Shown here piece after piece: positions 22,200-34,219 of a stretch of 64,000 bases of DNA. Under the pieces are notes generated by a model. The model was given only the letters and a program-made list of their open reading frames with translations. It was not told where the DNA came from and ran no database searches. Within the stretch, counting starts at the first letter, position 1. The number at the start of each line of letters is the position of its first letter. Where the stretch lies: assembly GCF_002994745.2 (NCBI RefSeq), contig NC_037088.1:45686911-45750910 (forward strand), written 5' to 3'. Both the position numbers and the translations under genes were made by a program. The DNA comes from Rosa chinensis. Lineage: Eukaryota; Streptophyta; Magnoliopsida; Rosales; Rosaceae.

Positions 22200-23130
22200 C
22201 AATTCACACGGATTTACTGTAGTTAAAAGCTACAGATATCCGTGTGAAATAGAAATACTAACAGAAATCCGTGTGAAATGAGCATAATCGGGCCCACAAT
22301 AATTTATACAATAATAATATCAACGGAAATCCGTGTGCATAAACAATAGCAACAGATGTCTGTGTAAAAACTAAAACATTTTCACACGGATATCTGTGTG
22401 AAAATCATTTCACACTGATTTCTGTATGTATTATAAATTAGTTTATTTCAAAATCATTAATTTTGTTAGAAATGTGAATTATGGAGGGACAGATTTCCGT
22501 TACAAGAAGTATTTAATACTGATTTCTGTGTGCAATGAGTAACACACAAATATCTGTGTGAAATTTTGACACAGATATCCGTGTGAATAAACAACAGTAA
22601 CAGATATCTGTGTAAAAACTAAAACATTTCACACGGATTTCTGTGTGAAAATAAATTCACACTGATTTCTGTATGTATTATAAATTATTCTATTTCAAAA
22701 TAATTAATATTTTTATGTTATGTGAATTATGGAGGGACAGATTTCCGTTACAATAAGTATTTGATACATATTTCTGTGTGAAATGAGTAACACACAAATA
22801 TTTATACAATAACAATATCAACGGAAATCCGTGTGCATAAACAACAGTCACAGATATCTGTGTAAAAACTAAAACATTTTCACACGGATATCTGTGTGAA
22901 AAACAATTCACACGGATTTCTGTACGTATTATAAATCAGTTTATTTCAAAATCATTAATTTTTTATGTTATGTGAATTATGAAGGGACGGATTTCCGTTA
23001 CAATAATTATTTGACACAGTAATCCGTGTGAAAAAGGAGACTACACACAGAAATCCGTGTGAATAAACAACAGTAACTGATGTCTGTGTAAAAACTAAAA
23101 CCTTTTCACACGGATATCCGTGTGAAAATA
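22200..23130. repeat. Left CACTA subterminal repeat array
   Basis: Dozens of direct and inverted copies of CACACGGATATCCGTGTG-like motifs, commonly as half sites (CCGTGTGAAA or CACACGGAT), at irregular short spacing. A longer unit (about 200 bp, with TATTATAAATTA and GGAGGGACAGATTTCCGTTACAA) recurs near 22430, 22670 and 22925. The array resumes at 24715-25290 after the 0.5-kb tandem units. Confidence 0.85.
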
Positions 23131-23159
23131 ACAATTAGCTACAAAATTTCGTTTGAAAA

Positions 23160-24715
23160 AGTATAGGTTATAAGGTTGACCATTTATTTGATATCGAAAC
23201 AACGGTGGATTGAGTTAATTTGTTTTACACAATACCTATTAATACACTATAAATAGATGGGTAATGTCAAATTTATTGATTTTCAATTTTGATTTTTTGG
23301 TTCGCACAAAAATTCTTATATGTTTAGTAATGTGGTATAACTAGTTTATTAGTTGTAATGAAAAGTATACCTTCCATGAGCAACAATGTTGAGGAAATTG
23401 AATTTATCAAAATCGACCATTGGATGTTATCATGATTAGAATAAATAGTTATGGACAAAATTTCAGCAATTTTTGTTATCATTTAGGTCGCGATCTACTA
23501 GATCAACCATGAACCCTAAATACCACATAAAACTAATCTGCTCATTCGCAACTTATTTTTTCGATCTGTCAGCTCTCATACTCTCATGAATATGAGGTAT
23601 ACCAAATAATGTAAAAATTTTACAAAATTTATCTCCTCGTGATTTAACTCCCCTTAGGGAAGTATCGGTATATATAAGGTTAACCACTTTATTTGATATT
23701 GAAATAATGGCTTTAATTTGAGTTAATTTTTTTACACCATACCTATTAATACGCTATAAATAGATGGGTAATGTCAAATTTATTAATTTTCAATTTTTAT
23801 TTTTTGGATTGCACAAAATTCTTATATGTCTACTAACGTGGTATAACTAGTTTATTAGTTATAATGAAAAGTATACCTTCCATAAGCAACAATGTGTAGG
23901 AAATAGATTTTATCAAAATCGACCGTTGGATGTTATCATGATAAGAATAAATGGTTATTTTCAAAATTTCAGCTATTTTCGTCGTCGTTTGGGTTTCGAT
24001 CTAGTAGGTCAACCCTAAACCTTAAATACTACATAAAACTAATATGCTTATAACCGCTCACTCGTAACTTATTTTTTTTATCTGTAAACTCTCATGCTCT
24101 CATGGGTAGAAGCTATATTAACTAATGTAAAAATTTCTGAAATTTTATCTCCTCAAGGGTCGGCTCCCCTTAGGAAAGTATAAGCATTTAAAGGGTTGAC
24201 CGGTTTATTTCATGTCAAAATAACGGTGGATCGGGTTAATTTTTTCACACAATACCTATTAATACGCTATAAATAGACAGGTAATGCCAAATTTATTGAT
24301 TTCCAATTTCGAGTGTATAGATCGAACGAAATCCTTATGTGCCTACCAATGTTTAACTGGTTTATTAGTTATAATGAAAAGTATACATTCCATAAGCAAC
24401 AATGCGTAGGAAATAGACTTTATCAAAATCGACCGTAGGGTGTTATCATGATAAGAATAAATGGTTGTGTTCAAAATTTCAGCTATTTTCGTCGTCGTTT
24501 GGGTTTCGATCTAGTAGGTCAATCATAAACCTTAAATAGTACATAAAACTAATATGCTCATAACCGCTCACTCATAAATTATTTTTTTGATCTGTAAACT
24601 CTCATGCTCTAATGTATCGAAGCTATATCAACTAATATAAAAATTTCTGAAATTTTATCTCCTCAAAGGTCGGCTCCCCTTAGGGAAGTAGAAGTGTTTA
24701 AAGGGTTGACCGATT
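23160..24715. repeat. Three imperfect tandem units of about 510 bp
   Basis: Units begin near 23165, 23670 and 24185, each with GGTTGACC/GGTTAACC followed by TTTATTT, and contain CTATAAATAGA and GAAAAGTATAC landmarks in the same order. A truncated fourth start lies near 24700. They interrupt the subterminal repeats. No reading frame is conserved. Confidence 0.8.
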
Positions 24716-25359
24716 TTTGGTACAGACATCTGTGTGAAATGAGTAATACACACGGATATCTGTGTGAAATGTTAACACGGAAATCCGTGTGAAAAGAACC
24801 ATTAGCTACAGAATTCCGTGTGAAAAACTCTATTAGCTACAGAATTTCGTGTGAAAACTCTATTAGCTACAAAATTCCGTTACAATAAGTTTTTAATACA
24901 GAATTCTTTGTGAAATGAGCGACAAACGAATATCTGTGTGAAATGTAGACACGGATATCTGTGTGAATAGAAAAATTAGCTACTAAATTCCATGTGAAAA
25001 GATATAATAGAGACAGAATTCCGTGTAAACAATAATTAACATGACAGTTATATATTACTGAGATAAATACACACGAATATCAGTGGTAAATATATATGTA
25101 TCTCACACGGATTTTTGTGGTAAATTTTTTCCCGCTCACTATTTTGGAACAAATTCAATTTCCCTCCCCTAGTAGTATTACACACGGATTTCAGTGGATT
25201 ACTGAGCCACATAGACACGGATATCAGTAGCAAAATTAAATGTATTTCACACAGATTTCGGTGAAAATTCCGGTTATAACCAGCAAATTGATCCAAATCT
25301 GAAGCATATCGATCCATGTTTCAGCCCTTTTTTTTTTTTTTTTTTTTTCTGACTTAAAG

Positions 25360-26500
25360 CCCCCAAATCGAAGATAGGGTTCGATTTCTTTCTCAATTCT
25401 CAGTCTCTCTCTGCCTCTCCGTCGTTTTGAACCAAAACTGGAGGCTCCTTGCTCCCGTCTCTTTCTCTCAGTTTCTCTGCCTCTCTCTGCGGTCCGGCCG
25501 CACTATTCTCAGCGGCTCAACCTCTCTCCGACTGTCTGAGTCGACGGTGACTCCTCCTTTTTTTTTCTCCTTCACGTCTTCTTAGTTCTTCCTTCTGGTT
25601 CTCTGATGGGTGGCTGATTAGATCGAGTGAAACAGTGAGAGAAAGTACCCAGAAGCTGAAGAAGGAGAATGAGAAGGTTGGTGTTGTTTAGAGGAGCTGT
25701 GTTGTGGGTTGACTTTGCTTCCTGGAGGCAGCAAATGGTACGCTTCCTCACTAAAGTTTATGCTTTTTTGTTAATTCTCGTATATTTTGCATATGTATCA
25801 GGGATTTTTGATGGGTTTTAGTTGGAATTTTCTTGTGTGTCAGTGTTATTGATGATCAAATTGGACTGTTTTTCATATTGTCTGCAACAAGTTTTGAACT
25901 TTGAGCAAAGAAATTGATGGGTTCTGGAAATTAGATATCTTTTGGAATGTTACATTTTCAAGCGTTACATACAGAAAGTATGGATTTTTGAGAATTTGTA
26001 ATTGCCTAATTGGCTTGGAGATTGATTTATAAACGAATTTGAAATTTTTAATTGGAACATAAGCTGTTTGATTCATGTCCTAGATGATTTAATTGGAGAT
26101 TTGAAGTGAGAGTTTTATTTCTTGTTTTAGTTGTTGCTCAACTCTGCAGCTCTCACTGGGGCGCAGCGAGGACAGCTGCGGTCGGTGATGCAGGCGCAGG
26201 GGCTGTCTGGCTAGTGAGGCCGATCAAGCAGCAAAGCAGAAGACTTGGTTTGATTGCTGGGTTCTTCAAGCTCGGTGAGTCTTTTAATCTCTTGTTAAGT
26301 TGCTGGGTATTGTATGAAACTGTGAATGTTATAATGTAATCAGTGTTTGAAACTGTGAATGTTGCTGGGTATTGTATGGACTGTTCTGTTTTGCAGCTTT
26401 TGCTTAATTGAATATAGAGACTTTTGATTAATTGTACTGGAATCATTAATATAGAATTTTTTGTTAGTTGCAGAGAAAGGGATTTGCTGACTGATGACAT
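25360..26500 (+). other. Gene-like transcribed-looking segment inside CACTA
   Basis: A CT-rich leader (25390-25610) precedes an ATG at 25669 and a 23-codon open stretch ending at a plausible donor (25738). An acceptor-like CAG at 26147-26149 and a donor-like GTGAGT near 26275 follow. The putative second exon has a stop in the continued frame. No protein family was recognised. It may be another captured gene start or the element's own promoter region. Confidence 0.35.
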
Positions 26501-26747
26501 TCTGCCCATCTTGGATTTTTTTATGGTTCTACACAAGGTTATTAATTAGGTGTTAACACCTATTTTTGTTTTTCTTATTTGATACAAAAGAGCTAGCTTG
26601 TTGGCCCCAAGCAATTCAGATATGTTCATGTTTACAAAAAGTAAAATTTAGTTTCAAATAAGATACCAAATGATCCCAAAGCTAATTCAGATATCATGAT
26701 CATTCTTGTAACCCTATATGACTGTTAACTTTGTTTGATGAAGATCT

Positions 26748-27330
26748 TTAAGCTCCTCAAGATCAACACTTGAGCAATCAAAGTGAACATAAACTGTGAT
26801 GGGAAATAAATTCCTTCAGAGAATTGAAGGTGTTTACCAAGTCAATATTGATGCTGAACAGCAGAGTCACAGTTTCAGGAGTCATAGACTCTGCCACTTT
26901 GATCAAGAAACTGCTATGAGCTGGGACACATTCTGCGATCCAAAACCAGGAGCAAAAGACCATCAATAATGAAGCAGACAAGGCAAGTAAATGAAGCAAT
27001 GCAGCACCAACAACCACAAATGATGTATCACAGGTTCCCATTCATTCCTCTAAGTACTGGCAATTAATTACTACCCTACTGTCGTGGTCCTAGTCCTAGT
27101 TCTGCCTCATATCCTTACTAGTGCTGAGCCTAATTACAGTGGTGATGGCCGGAAACATCATAAGTAAACTTAACTAGAGAAAAGTTTAAGTGTGATTATA
27201 GTACTTATGGTTCATATTGCTGATATTAATATGTTAATGTTATCTGAGATGCGTGCTCAATAATTGCAGATATGTCCGACATGGATTTCCAGTTGGATGA
27301 TGATGCCCTACCATCGATGCATGACAACGT
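26748..27330 (+). pseudogene. Captured HIPP-type heavy-metal-associated gene fragment
   Basis: Reading across frames recovers the order of a plant HMA-domain isoprenylated protein: FKLLKIN, VNINCDG, then FLQRIEGVYQVNIDAEQQ, then RVTVSGVIDSATLIKKLL, then NQEQKTINNEADKASK. The metal-binding Cys-Xaa-Xaa-Cys is damaged: only the first Cys of the CDGC-like motif remains. Stops (after KIN and after KKLL) and at least two frameshifts show it is non-functional. A Met/Asp-rich piece near 27271-27325 may be a further exon. It lies wholly inside the CACTA ends, so it is a transduplicated gene fragment. Confidence 0.85.
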
Positions 27331-27599
27331 CAAATTTGTTTTTTGTAATCCAAGATTTTGCTATAAATGTAAAGAACATCTTGCTATGAATGTAAAGTTT
27401 TAATATTTTCGATTCAGTTGTGGATTTGTTCATTTTATAAGCAATATTTGAAGTATATTTATTATAGAAAAATAGGTTCAGGTTGCAGATTAATTAGTAA
27501 AATTTTTTTTTTTTTAAAATGCCGTCACTTTTACACACTGAAATCAGTGCAAGTTAGATTATATAGATTTTACCCGAAAATTTGTATCAATAATGTTAT

Positions 27600-27981
27600 A
27601 GGTTTTGACACAGATATCAGTGTGAAATAGAGTTTATATATTTGGCACAGAAATCCGTGTGAAATAGAGTTGGTAACAGAAATCCGTGTGAAATAGAGTT
27701 TATACATTTGCTACAGAAATCCGTGTGAAATAGAGTTGTTCACACGGATTGCTTTCCATTCCGGTAATTTATATTTATGGAATTATGGTGGGGCCCACGT
27801 AACCTTTTCACACGGACAACATAATCCGTGTGAGATGAGCATTACCCCCCTCCAAACCGCACGGTAACACCAATCTGTGCGTGTACTGTGTGTAAAGGCT
27901 ATCACACACTGATATCCGTGTGTAAAAGTCTTATTACCCACAGATTAAAATCCGTGGGTAATTGTTGTTTTGCTAGTAGTG
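27600..27981. repeat. Right CACTA subterminal repeat array
   Basis: Repeated AGAAATCCGTGTGAAATAGAGTT-like half sites and CACACGGA copies, ending in the terminal inverted repeat. Shorter than the left array. Confidence 0.85.
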
Positions 27982-28023
27982 AATAGATTAACCACTATAA
28001 TATATAACTGGAAATTTTCATCT

Positions 28024-28576
28024 TCTCCAACACCCACCATGCATTCAAATATGAAATTTAAAGCTAATCTATAGAATCATTTAGTGTCTCTCGCAGCAAA
28101 GATATTAACTTTTCCCTTGATCTCTATCCAACTACAGCCCGTATTCTTTTTCAAACCTCGCCGATCAATCCTCTCCCCCAACTTCTTCAACTCTTCCCAC
28201 TTTTCTGCCTCTGCATAATATTTGCTAGAAGTAGACCCAGTGTTTTCTGGCTCTAGCTCAAAGACATGCTCTGCAACTTTCTCTGCTAGTTTCACATCAT
28301 GGTGAATCCTACATTGGTACAAGTGTAACCACGGAGCAAGGAACCCCAGATTGTGGCATCTGGCTCAATTGGCATCATGTTAATAAATTTATATAGCCTT
28401 GGTTAGATTCCCAGTGCGAGCAAGAAGATCTACCATGCAAGCATAATGCTCCAACATGGGCTCGATTAATTTTGTAATCATTTCTCATAATATCAAAGAA
28501 TCTCCATCCTTCCTAAACTAATCCAGAATGACTGCAAGCATAAAGTATAGAGATGAAGCATGGTGGGTGTTGGAGA
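28024..28576. repeat. 19-bp perfect inverted repeat around the PPR relic
   Basis: TCTCCAACACCCACCATGC at 28024-28042 is the exact reverse complement of 28558-28576, bracketing the PPR fragment. Origin unknown. Confidence 0.7.
28077..28562 (-). pseudogene. PPR protein fragment (PLS class, E motif)
   Basis: On the minus strand the sequence reads, with frameshifts, YACSHSGLV, then EHYACMVDLLARTGNLTKA, then MMPIEPDATIWGSLL, then RIHHDVKLAEKVAEHVFELEPENTG, and ends KKNTGCSWIEIKGKVNIF. This is the C-terminal part of an organelle RNA-binding pentatricopeptide-repeat protein with the E motif. An in-frame stop after SGLV and frame changes show decay. The most C-terminal 81 codons (28322-28077) remain open. 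No start or upstream repeats are present. Confidence 0.85.
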
Positions 28577-28899
28577 TGTCTGAAGCAGTAAATATATGTA
28601 TGATATCTACAAATATTTTTTGTTCGTTTAGTTAATTGGGGCACGGGACCTAGTCGGTCCCTTAGTGGCTTCGCGCCTGAACTCAGCAGGCAGTTTCTGC
28701 AAAAGAAAAATCTGAAACCATTGATTTTAGTTTTAAATTAGTACGATGAGCGTGTCTGTGTGTGTTCTGTTTTGTTGTGTTCTTTCAGTATTCTCGATCC
28801 GAAATTAGCAAAGGAAGAAGATGGAGAACATAGAAGAAGAAGGACATCGGTGAGCGAAAAGCTCAATGCATGTCATCACAAGGCAAAGCATTGGTAGAA

Positions 28900-31464
28900 T
28901 ACATTCTTTCTCATATCGTGTGCATTTTCCGTCTTCAACGATCCTATCTTCTGTAACCTGAATGCCATTGACGATGAAAATAAGTGCATCACTACGGACA
29001 ACTCTTCTATATTTACTCTCGAACAGTCACAGATGTATTTTAGCTAATCGACTTTCTTATTTCTAAATGTGGATGTTGTTGTTGTGGTAGAAGGAAGAGA
29101 TCATGTCGGTCATGCTTCCCTAACCTATTATCCACCCTTATCTCGCATCTACGTCTTTCTTCCCATTATACAAGCACAACCTTTTTTTACAGTCAATTTT
29201 TTATCTCATTACAAGAATCAATAAATTGCTGGTAATAAAATAGTAAATTCCAGTGACATATTTCAAATCAGGACAAATCGGTTTGTTATACTATTTAATA
29301 TTTGTTACACCATTTTATTATGTTGGCGATGTATATGTGTCCAGATCCTCGTGAGCCGCATCAAAGACAACCAAGATCCTAATTCTAGTAATTTTCTTTT
29401 TCTCACTTCCCTCCAATATACTATTTGGATTTATTACATCTACGGATCGTTAGAGTGGCGTCCTATCATAGACAATTAGACATAACCCGAGCTGAAAGAT
29501 GACTTAGACCTATATTGGGTTTTGTTCCCTTTATCCTTGCTTCACATGTAAGTTCTCATAGTCCTTATTACAGACACCCATTATATTTAAGTTCTTATTT
29601 TGTTCTATGTAATATGATTAATAATTTTCTTGGGGATCTTGTAACTATTTGGAGTCTTCGGGTACCTTCTTGCAACTTAAAGACAGATCCATTGTTGGGT
29701 TTCAACGCGTAATCAAATCAATCCTATTGTCAGTCCCAATAAAACGATCATTTATGTATCGAGCTCAAATCTTAGCGGATATGTGGCGTGTGTCGCTCAA
29801 CATAACCTCACATATTCTAATATCCTATTGAGTATAATCTCGCATTGGGATGACTTATGCCCGGTGAAAGACACTAATCCAAAGATCTTTGACTTTGGTA
29901 TATATTTGTACGCCTTTAAATCTGATGTGGCTTTTCAATTTTTTTTCAATTTTTTTTTTCAAGCAAGATATAGATTGGCTCTTTGTCTTTTGGTTTTTGT
30001 TTTTTCAGTTCTTTTGGTTCAAACCTAACTAGTAGTATGGATATATATGTTAGAAATTTTCCTCTCTATTTTGATACCTACAAGTGGCATGCCGCTGTTT
30101 TTAGTATACCTCAATGCAAGAGTGCAGGTTTGTGTTGTGTGTGTGTGTGTGTAAAGTTTAGTGAACCAATGAATAATCATAATAAACTTATTTTCATGTT
30201 ATGGAAACACATATACACAGGAGTTCCAAAAGAGATCAAATAAGCTTTTGCTGAAAGAGAAGAAACAATTAATGAAACCAGATATCGATTTGTGGTTATC
30301 AAAAAACAAACTCTCTAAGGATATGGAAACAGTTGTGACCAAAAAGAAAAAGGAAAATTTGAAGACACTGATCATGGAAAACATTCACAAACTCGAAGAA
30401 AATATTGCTCTTGATGTGCAAAATATCCTCTCTGTTCTTCCGATAAAAGATAAACAAACCATCATGTGCGTTCTTTTCTTAGCTTCACTGAAAAAGGCGA
30501 GCACGTACTTCCTCTTCCTCTTTAAGTGCATGAGTACTTATAATATGTATTATTATTTTCTGGGTTATTATTACTTAATATATGAAAAATTATTGGGTGC
30601 ATACATGTATGTCATACACACATTTACATACATGACAACAAATTTGTTGTCATTGTGGTAACGTGAGTTTTTTTTGTGTAATATTAGTTCTATACATCCT
30701 CATTACAAGTTTATGAACAAATTTGTTTTCAATATTGTAACTTGGTTCAATTATATGTAAATAACATAAAACAAATATGATAAATATGTTGTCCATGTAG
30801 TAAATTACATTGTAATATTGGTTCGGTTAGATGTCAAATGAGTGTATAGTAGACATCATAATATCATATACAACTCCCTTAATATATATGATTAATATTT
30901 GCAGGTGCCGGTATTTCAAACCATTGATGAAAAGGGGTTGAAAGCAATTTGTCTGCATCTGCTGCTAGCGACCTACATTGAAGATAGCTATATTGTTCAA
31001 GAAGGGAACCACTTGGGAAAATGCTCTTATTCACTCAAGGCAGCGTAGTCACCTACTCCCATGGTGGTGGAACTAGCAGTGGCTCTTCAAGCAACAAGTG
31101 GCTTAAAAAGGGAGATTTTTATGGTGATGAACTCCTAAATTGGGCATTCAAATCTCCTTCATATCCTGATTTACCCATCTCGACTAGGAATGCCATCGCC
31201 CAAGAAAAAGTTGAAGCATTTGCTATTAGAGCCAGCGACTTGAAGAGTATTTGCTTTAAATTCCGGTGGTTTTTTAGCAGAGTGGTAAATGCTTCTCAGT
31301 TGGAGCAGTGAGAGCATCTGGAAACTTCTTCCATACAGTCAACTTGGCTCAATCATCAAGCAAGGATCCGTTTGGCAGCTTCTTACGTACAACCCACTAG
31401 CTGGCTTCGTCGTCGTGCAAAGACTACAAGTCCAACTCATTGGAACAAATTTGTTGTAAATTAG
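28900..31464 (+). pseudogene. CNGC ion channel pseudogene (paralogue of 10714-12295)
   Basis: Remnants appear in the order of a CNGC: S1-S2 (NDPIFCNLNAIDDENKC near 28938, RTVTDVF near 29020), an S3-like piece (SKTTKILILVIFF near 29365), S5 (GFVPFILASH, 29515-29550), the turret (GIYLYAFKSDV near 29900), the filter piece (SSFGSNL near 30007), the C-linker (30220-30498) and the nucleotide-binding domain (30905-31310). Damage: a stop in the S5-turret exon near 29683, loss of the FWW pore segment (replaced by T-rich sequence), a 1-bp deletion near 31013, and TGA for Trp near 31309. It retains N-terminal exons that the first copy lacks. Intron 3 again begins with GC. Confidence 0.85.
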
Positions 31465-31685
31465 TGCAAAGATTACCTTCCATGCTTGAAATACAATAAA
31501 TGTTTTCTTATGGATAAGTTAGTTCTGTTGCTTAATAAATCTGTGTAAGTTTAACTATTTGTACAATGAATTCGAGATATTATCATACACCCATTCTATT
31601 TTAATTTTTTATTGGATGTGCATACAACTCATCTTACTGCATTGGTTGAGTTTTGTTTGTTAGATGACAAAATTATTAACTAACT

Positions 31686-31902
31686 TGTAAGGGTTTAAGA
31701 GAGAAGAGAATTTGGGAGAATACTTGGATGCTTTCATTCATAATAGGGGCCTATTTATATAGAGGATTACAAGTACAATATTTTAGAGTACAAGGAAACC
31801 TAATCAAATATTGATTAGGAGATTAGAATATACTACCCTATTATAACTTGGATAAGTAATCATGTTTGGATCAGGCACACATAATTTGGGTTTCCTTCAA
31901 CA
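31686..31902 (-). repeat. Solo LTR of a copia-related family
   Basis: TG...CA unit of 217 bp with the same internal order as the 203-bp copia LTRs (ATAATAGGGGCCT, TATAGAGGATTACAA, ...TTGGATCA). It is absent from the equivalent flank of the first CNGC copy near 14480, which supports insertion. No TSD was found. Confidence 0.6.
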
Positions 31903-32867
31903 AAAATGACAAGACAAAAAGTGATACTTAAATGACTCTATATGTTCTACTCGTGATAGCAATATGACAGATGACTAATTACATAAAAATTGAGCTCATG
32001 ACTCATTAAATTTACGACGGTCACTAAAAGAAAAATAGAAAATATTAGGACAACTACGCGGACAAAAAAACCCCATCACATATTCAAATTCCAGGGCATC
32101 ACAACCTCAAGGTGTACATAAAGAAGTCTGAATTGGGTTTATGAACCCAACCCTAGTAAATGAACCCCACAAATCGTCCTGGACCACCTTGGAGCTAACA
32201 TATGCAAAATTGCAAAGAGCAAAAAATCAAGAACAAAGGCCAAGAAGGCCCAACTCATGTGTACAACTCGAAACAAAAGGTCCAAAGACTTTTTATGGAT
32301 AAGGCCCATGTAAAATAAGAACTAAACCCTAGGTCCACAAGACCTGTCAAGCCGCTTGCTCTAGTAGGCGCTTAAGCTCTGCTTAATTTTTTTCATATAT
32401 AATTTTCAAATAACATTTAGTTAATAAATATTGATGGCTCTGTCGAGCATGATTGAAAGAGCAAAAATTAACATGACGTTTGATGTAAAGTTTAATGTGC
32501 TACACTGAAAATCTGAAATTATACGTGCATGGGTTAGGGAACTTATATATGTGCATGAGTTAGAGAACTTACGAATTACAATAAACTCATGAACCACGAC
32601 AAAAAATTACGCAGGAATCGCAAGAAAATACAACACTATGCAATATAGATTTGTGGTTTTGTAAGGGCTTCAACAATTATCTTTTATGCACCCATTGGAT
32701 AATTGTGACAACCTTCCACGCAAAGCCAAATTTGGACGGGATGTATGTAAGAGTTGACCCATAATGGGTCAAAATAAACTTTTAATTTGAAAAAAATAAA
32801 AAAGAATATATTAGAATTAAACTATTAATCAAGCACTCTTACTTAAATAAGTCTAAGAAATTATTAA
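31903..32867. other. AT-rich spacer
   Basis: The first 200 bp continue the CNGC duplication flank (matching about 14560-14690). The remainder shows no gene or repeat that I recognise. Confidence 0.5.
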
Positions 32868-33201
32868 ATGGTGTTTCGGCTCTCCCCAAACCCTAACTCT
32901 CAACGCCCCGCATTCCAGCTATGGCGGTCGGTAATACTCTCCCTCCTAAGCCATATGCAAATGGCCCTAAGGCTCCAATCCCATACGGCCACCACTTAAT
33001 CGGGCAAAGCATTTTTCCCCAGAGCTCTCATCACCCGATCTGTTCCTCACAGGAGTTGACACATTGATGAGATGAAAATTGATCGGCGGTCATATCCATG
33101 GAGACCCAACGCTAGATGGGTGCGAGAATTGGCTCGATTTAGTTCACCGAGGGCTCAGCTCAAGGCTACTATCCACTGGATCTGGGAGTCAAAACCATGG
33201 G

Positions 33202-33840
33202 GTGGTGGGTAGGGCTGTCAATTCCGACACGACCCAATAACACGACTCGAAACCCGCACAAAATAAAGTGGATTGAACCCGCACGAAATAAAGTGGGTTG
33301 AACCCGCATGATTAAAAAGTTGGTCGGCAGCGGGTCAACCCGTCATGACCTATTTAATAAACGAGTCGGCCACGGGTCAACCTGCCAACACGAAGTGAAC
33401 CCGTATAACCCGATTATGCTATACTTCTTCTTGAAATTTTGGACATTTGGAGTATTTAATCCTAAGATTGGACAATTTGAAATATTTTGCTTCATCATTA
33501 TTAGATTTAATTATTTATGAATTATATATAATTATTTATATTCTTCGTCTTATAGAGTTTTTAGTGAATTTAATCAATTTATGCATTTTTTTAGTTAAAT
33601 GGGTCGCAGTGTTAACCTTTAAATAGGTCATTTTGTCCAACAAGACACGACCTATTTATTAAATGGGTTAAGCGGGTTGGAAACGGGTAACCCGTTTAAT
33701 AAATAGGTTGGGTTTGAGTTTAAATTTTCGACACGATTAATAAATGAGTTGAGTTTGAGTTTGTCTCTTGTGACACGACATATATCTTGACCCGACACGA
33801 ACCCAACCCAACACGACCCATTGACAGCCCTAGTGGTGGG
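33202..33840. mobile_element. hAT-type MITE, TAGGGCTGTCAA family, copy 1
   Basis: 623 bp (33210-33832), ends TAGGGCTGTCAAT and ATTGACAGCCCTA, perfect 8-bp TSD GTGGTGGG (33202-33209, 33833-33840). The body is rich in ACCCG/CGGGT words. Homologous to 39877-40469 in opposite orientation. Non-coding. Confidence 0.9.
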
Positions 33841-34219
33841 TTCCTAAACGACTTGATTGTAATGGCGATGCTGAAAGATTAGAATCTGTCCTGAGGGCTG
33901 TGCGACGAGCGAAGCAGTGGCCGTGAGGCAGGATATCGGCGACTTGAGTGCTCATCTCCGGTCTGTGCCCAAAGCAAGATGGAGTCCCAACTTGGTTTGG
34001 TACCCTAGCTTGTCTTGGACAGATCTGGTCTCGGGCTCTAGTGGGCTAACTAAGGCTGCAGATATTGGAAGTTGGAATTGGGCCCTTTCAAGGTTGTTTT
34101 TCGCTGCTGCCATGTGGGCTAATGTGGGGCCCACATATTTCGGGTTTCGGATTTGGGATGCGGATGATTATTTCAAATAACTACGCTTATGTGGTTTTTT
34201 AGCTGGCATGTTATGATGT

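Larger units (their letters stand above)
22180..27984. mobile_element. Complete non-autonomous CACTA (En/Spm) transposon
   Basis: Starts CACTACTAGCAAAATAACAA at 22183 and ends with the inverse (TTGTTGTTTTGCTAGTAGTG) at 27981, flanked by the 3-bp duplication AAT (22180-22182, 27982-27984). These are the defining CACTA features. Length is 5799 bp. Both ends carry many copies of a palindromic motif of the type TCACACGGATATCCGTGTGA, the kind of subterminal repeat bound by CACTA transposases. No transposase remains. The interior holds three tandem 0.5-kb units, gene-like sequence and a captured plant gene fragment. Confidence 0.93.

Noticed and set aside
22200..25290. CRISPR-like array of short palindromic repeats
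   Set aside because: Plant DNA; repeats are irregularly spaced, both orientations occur, and they sit inside CACTA ends with an AAT TSD, so they are subterminal transposase-binding repeats.
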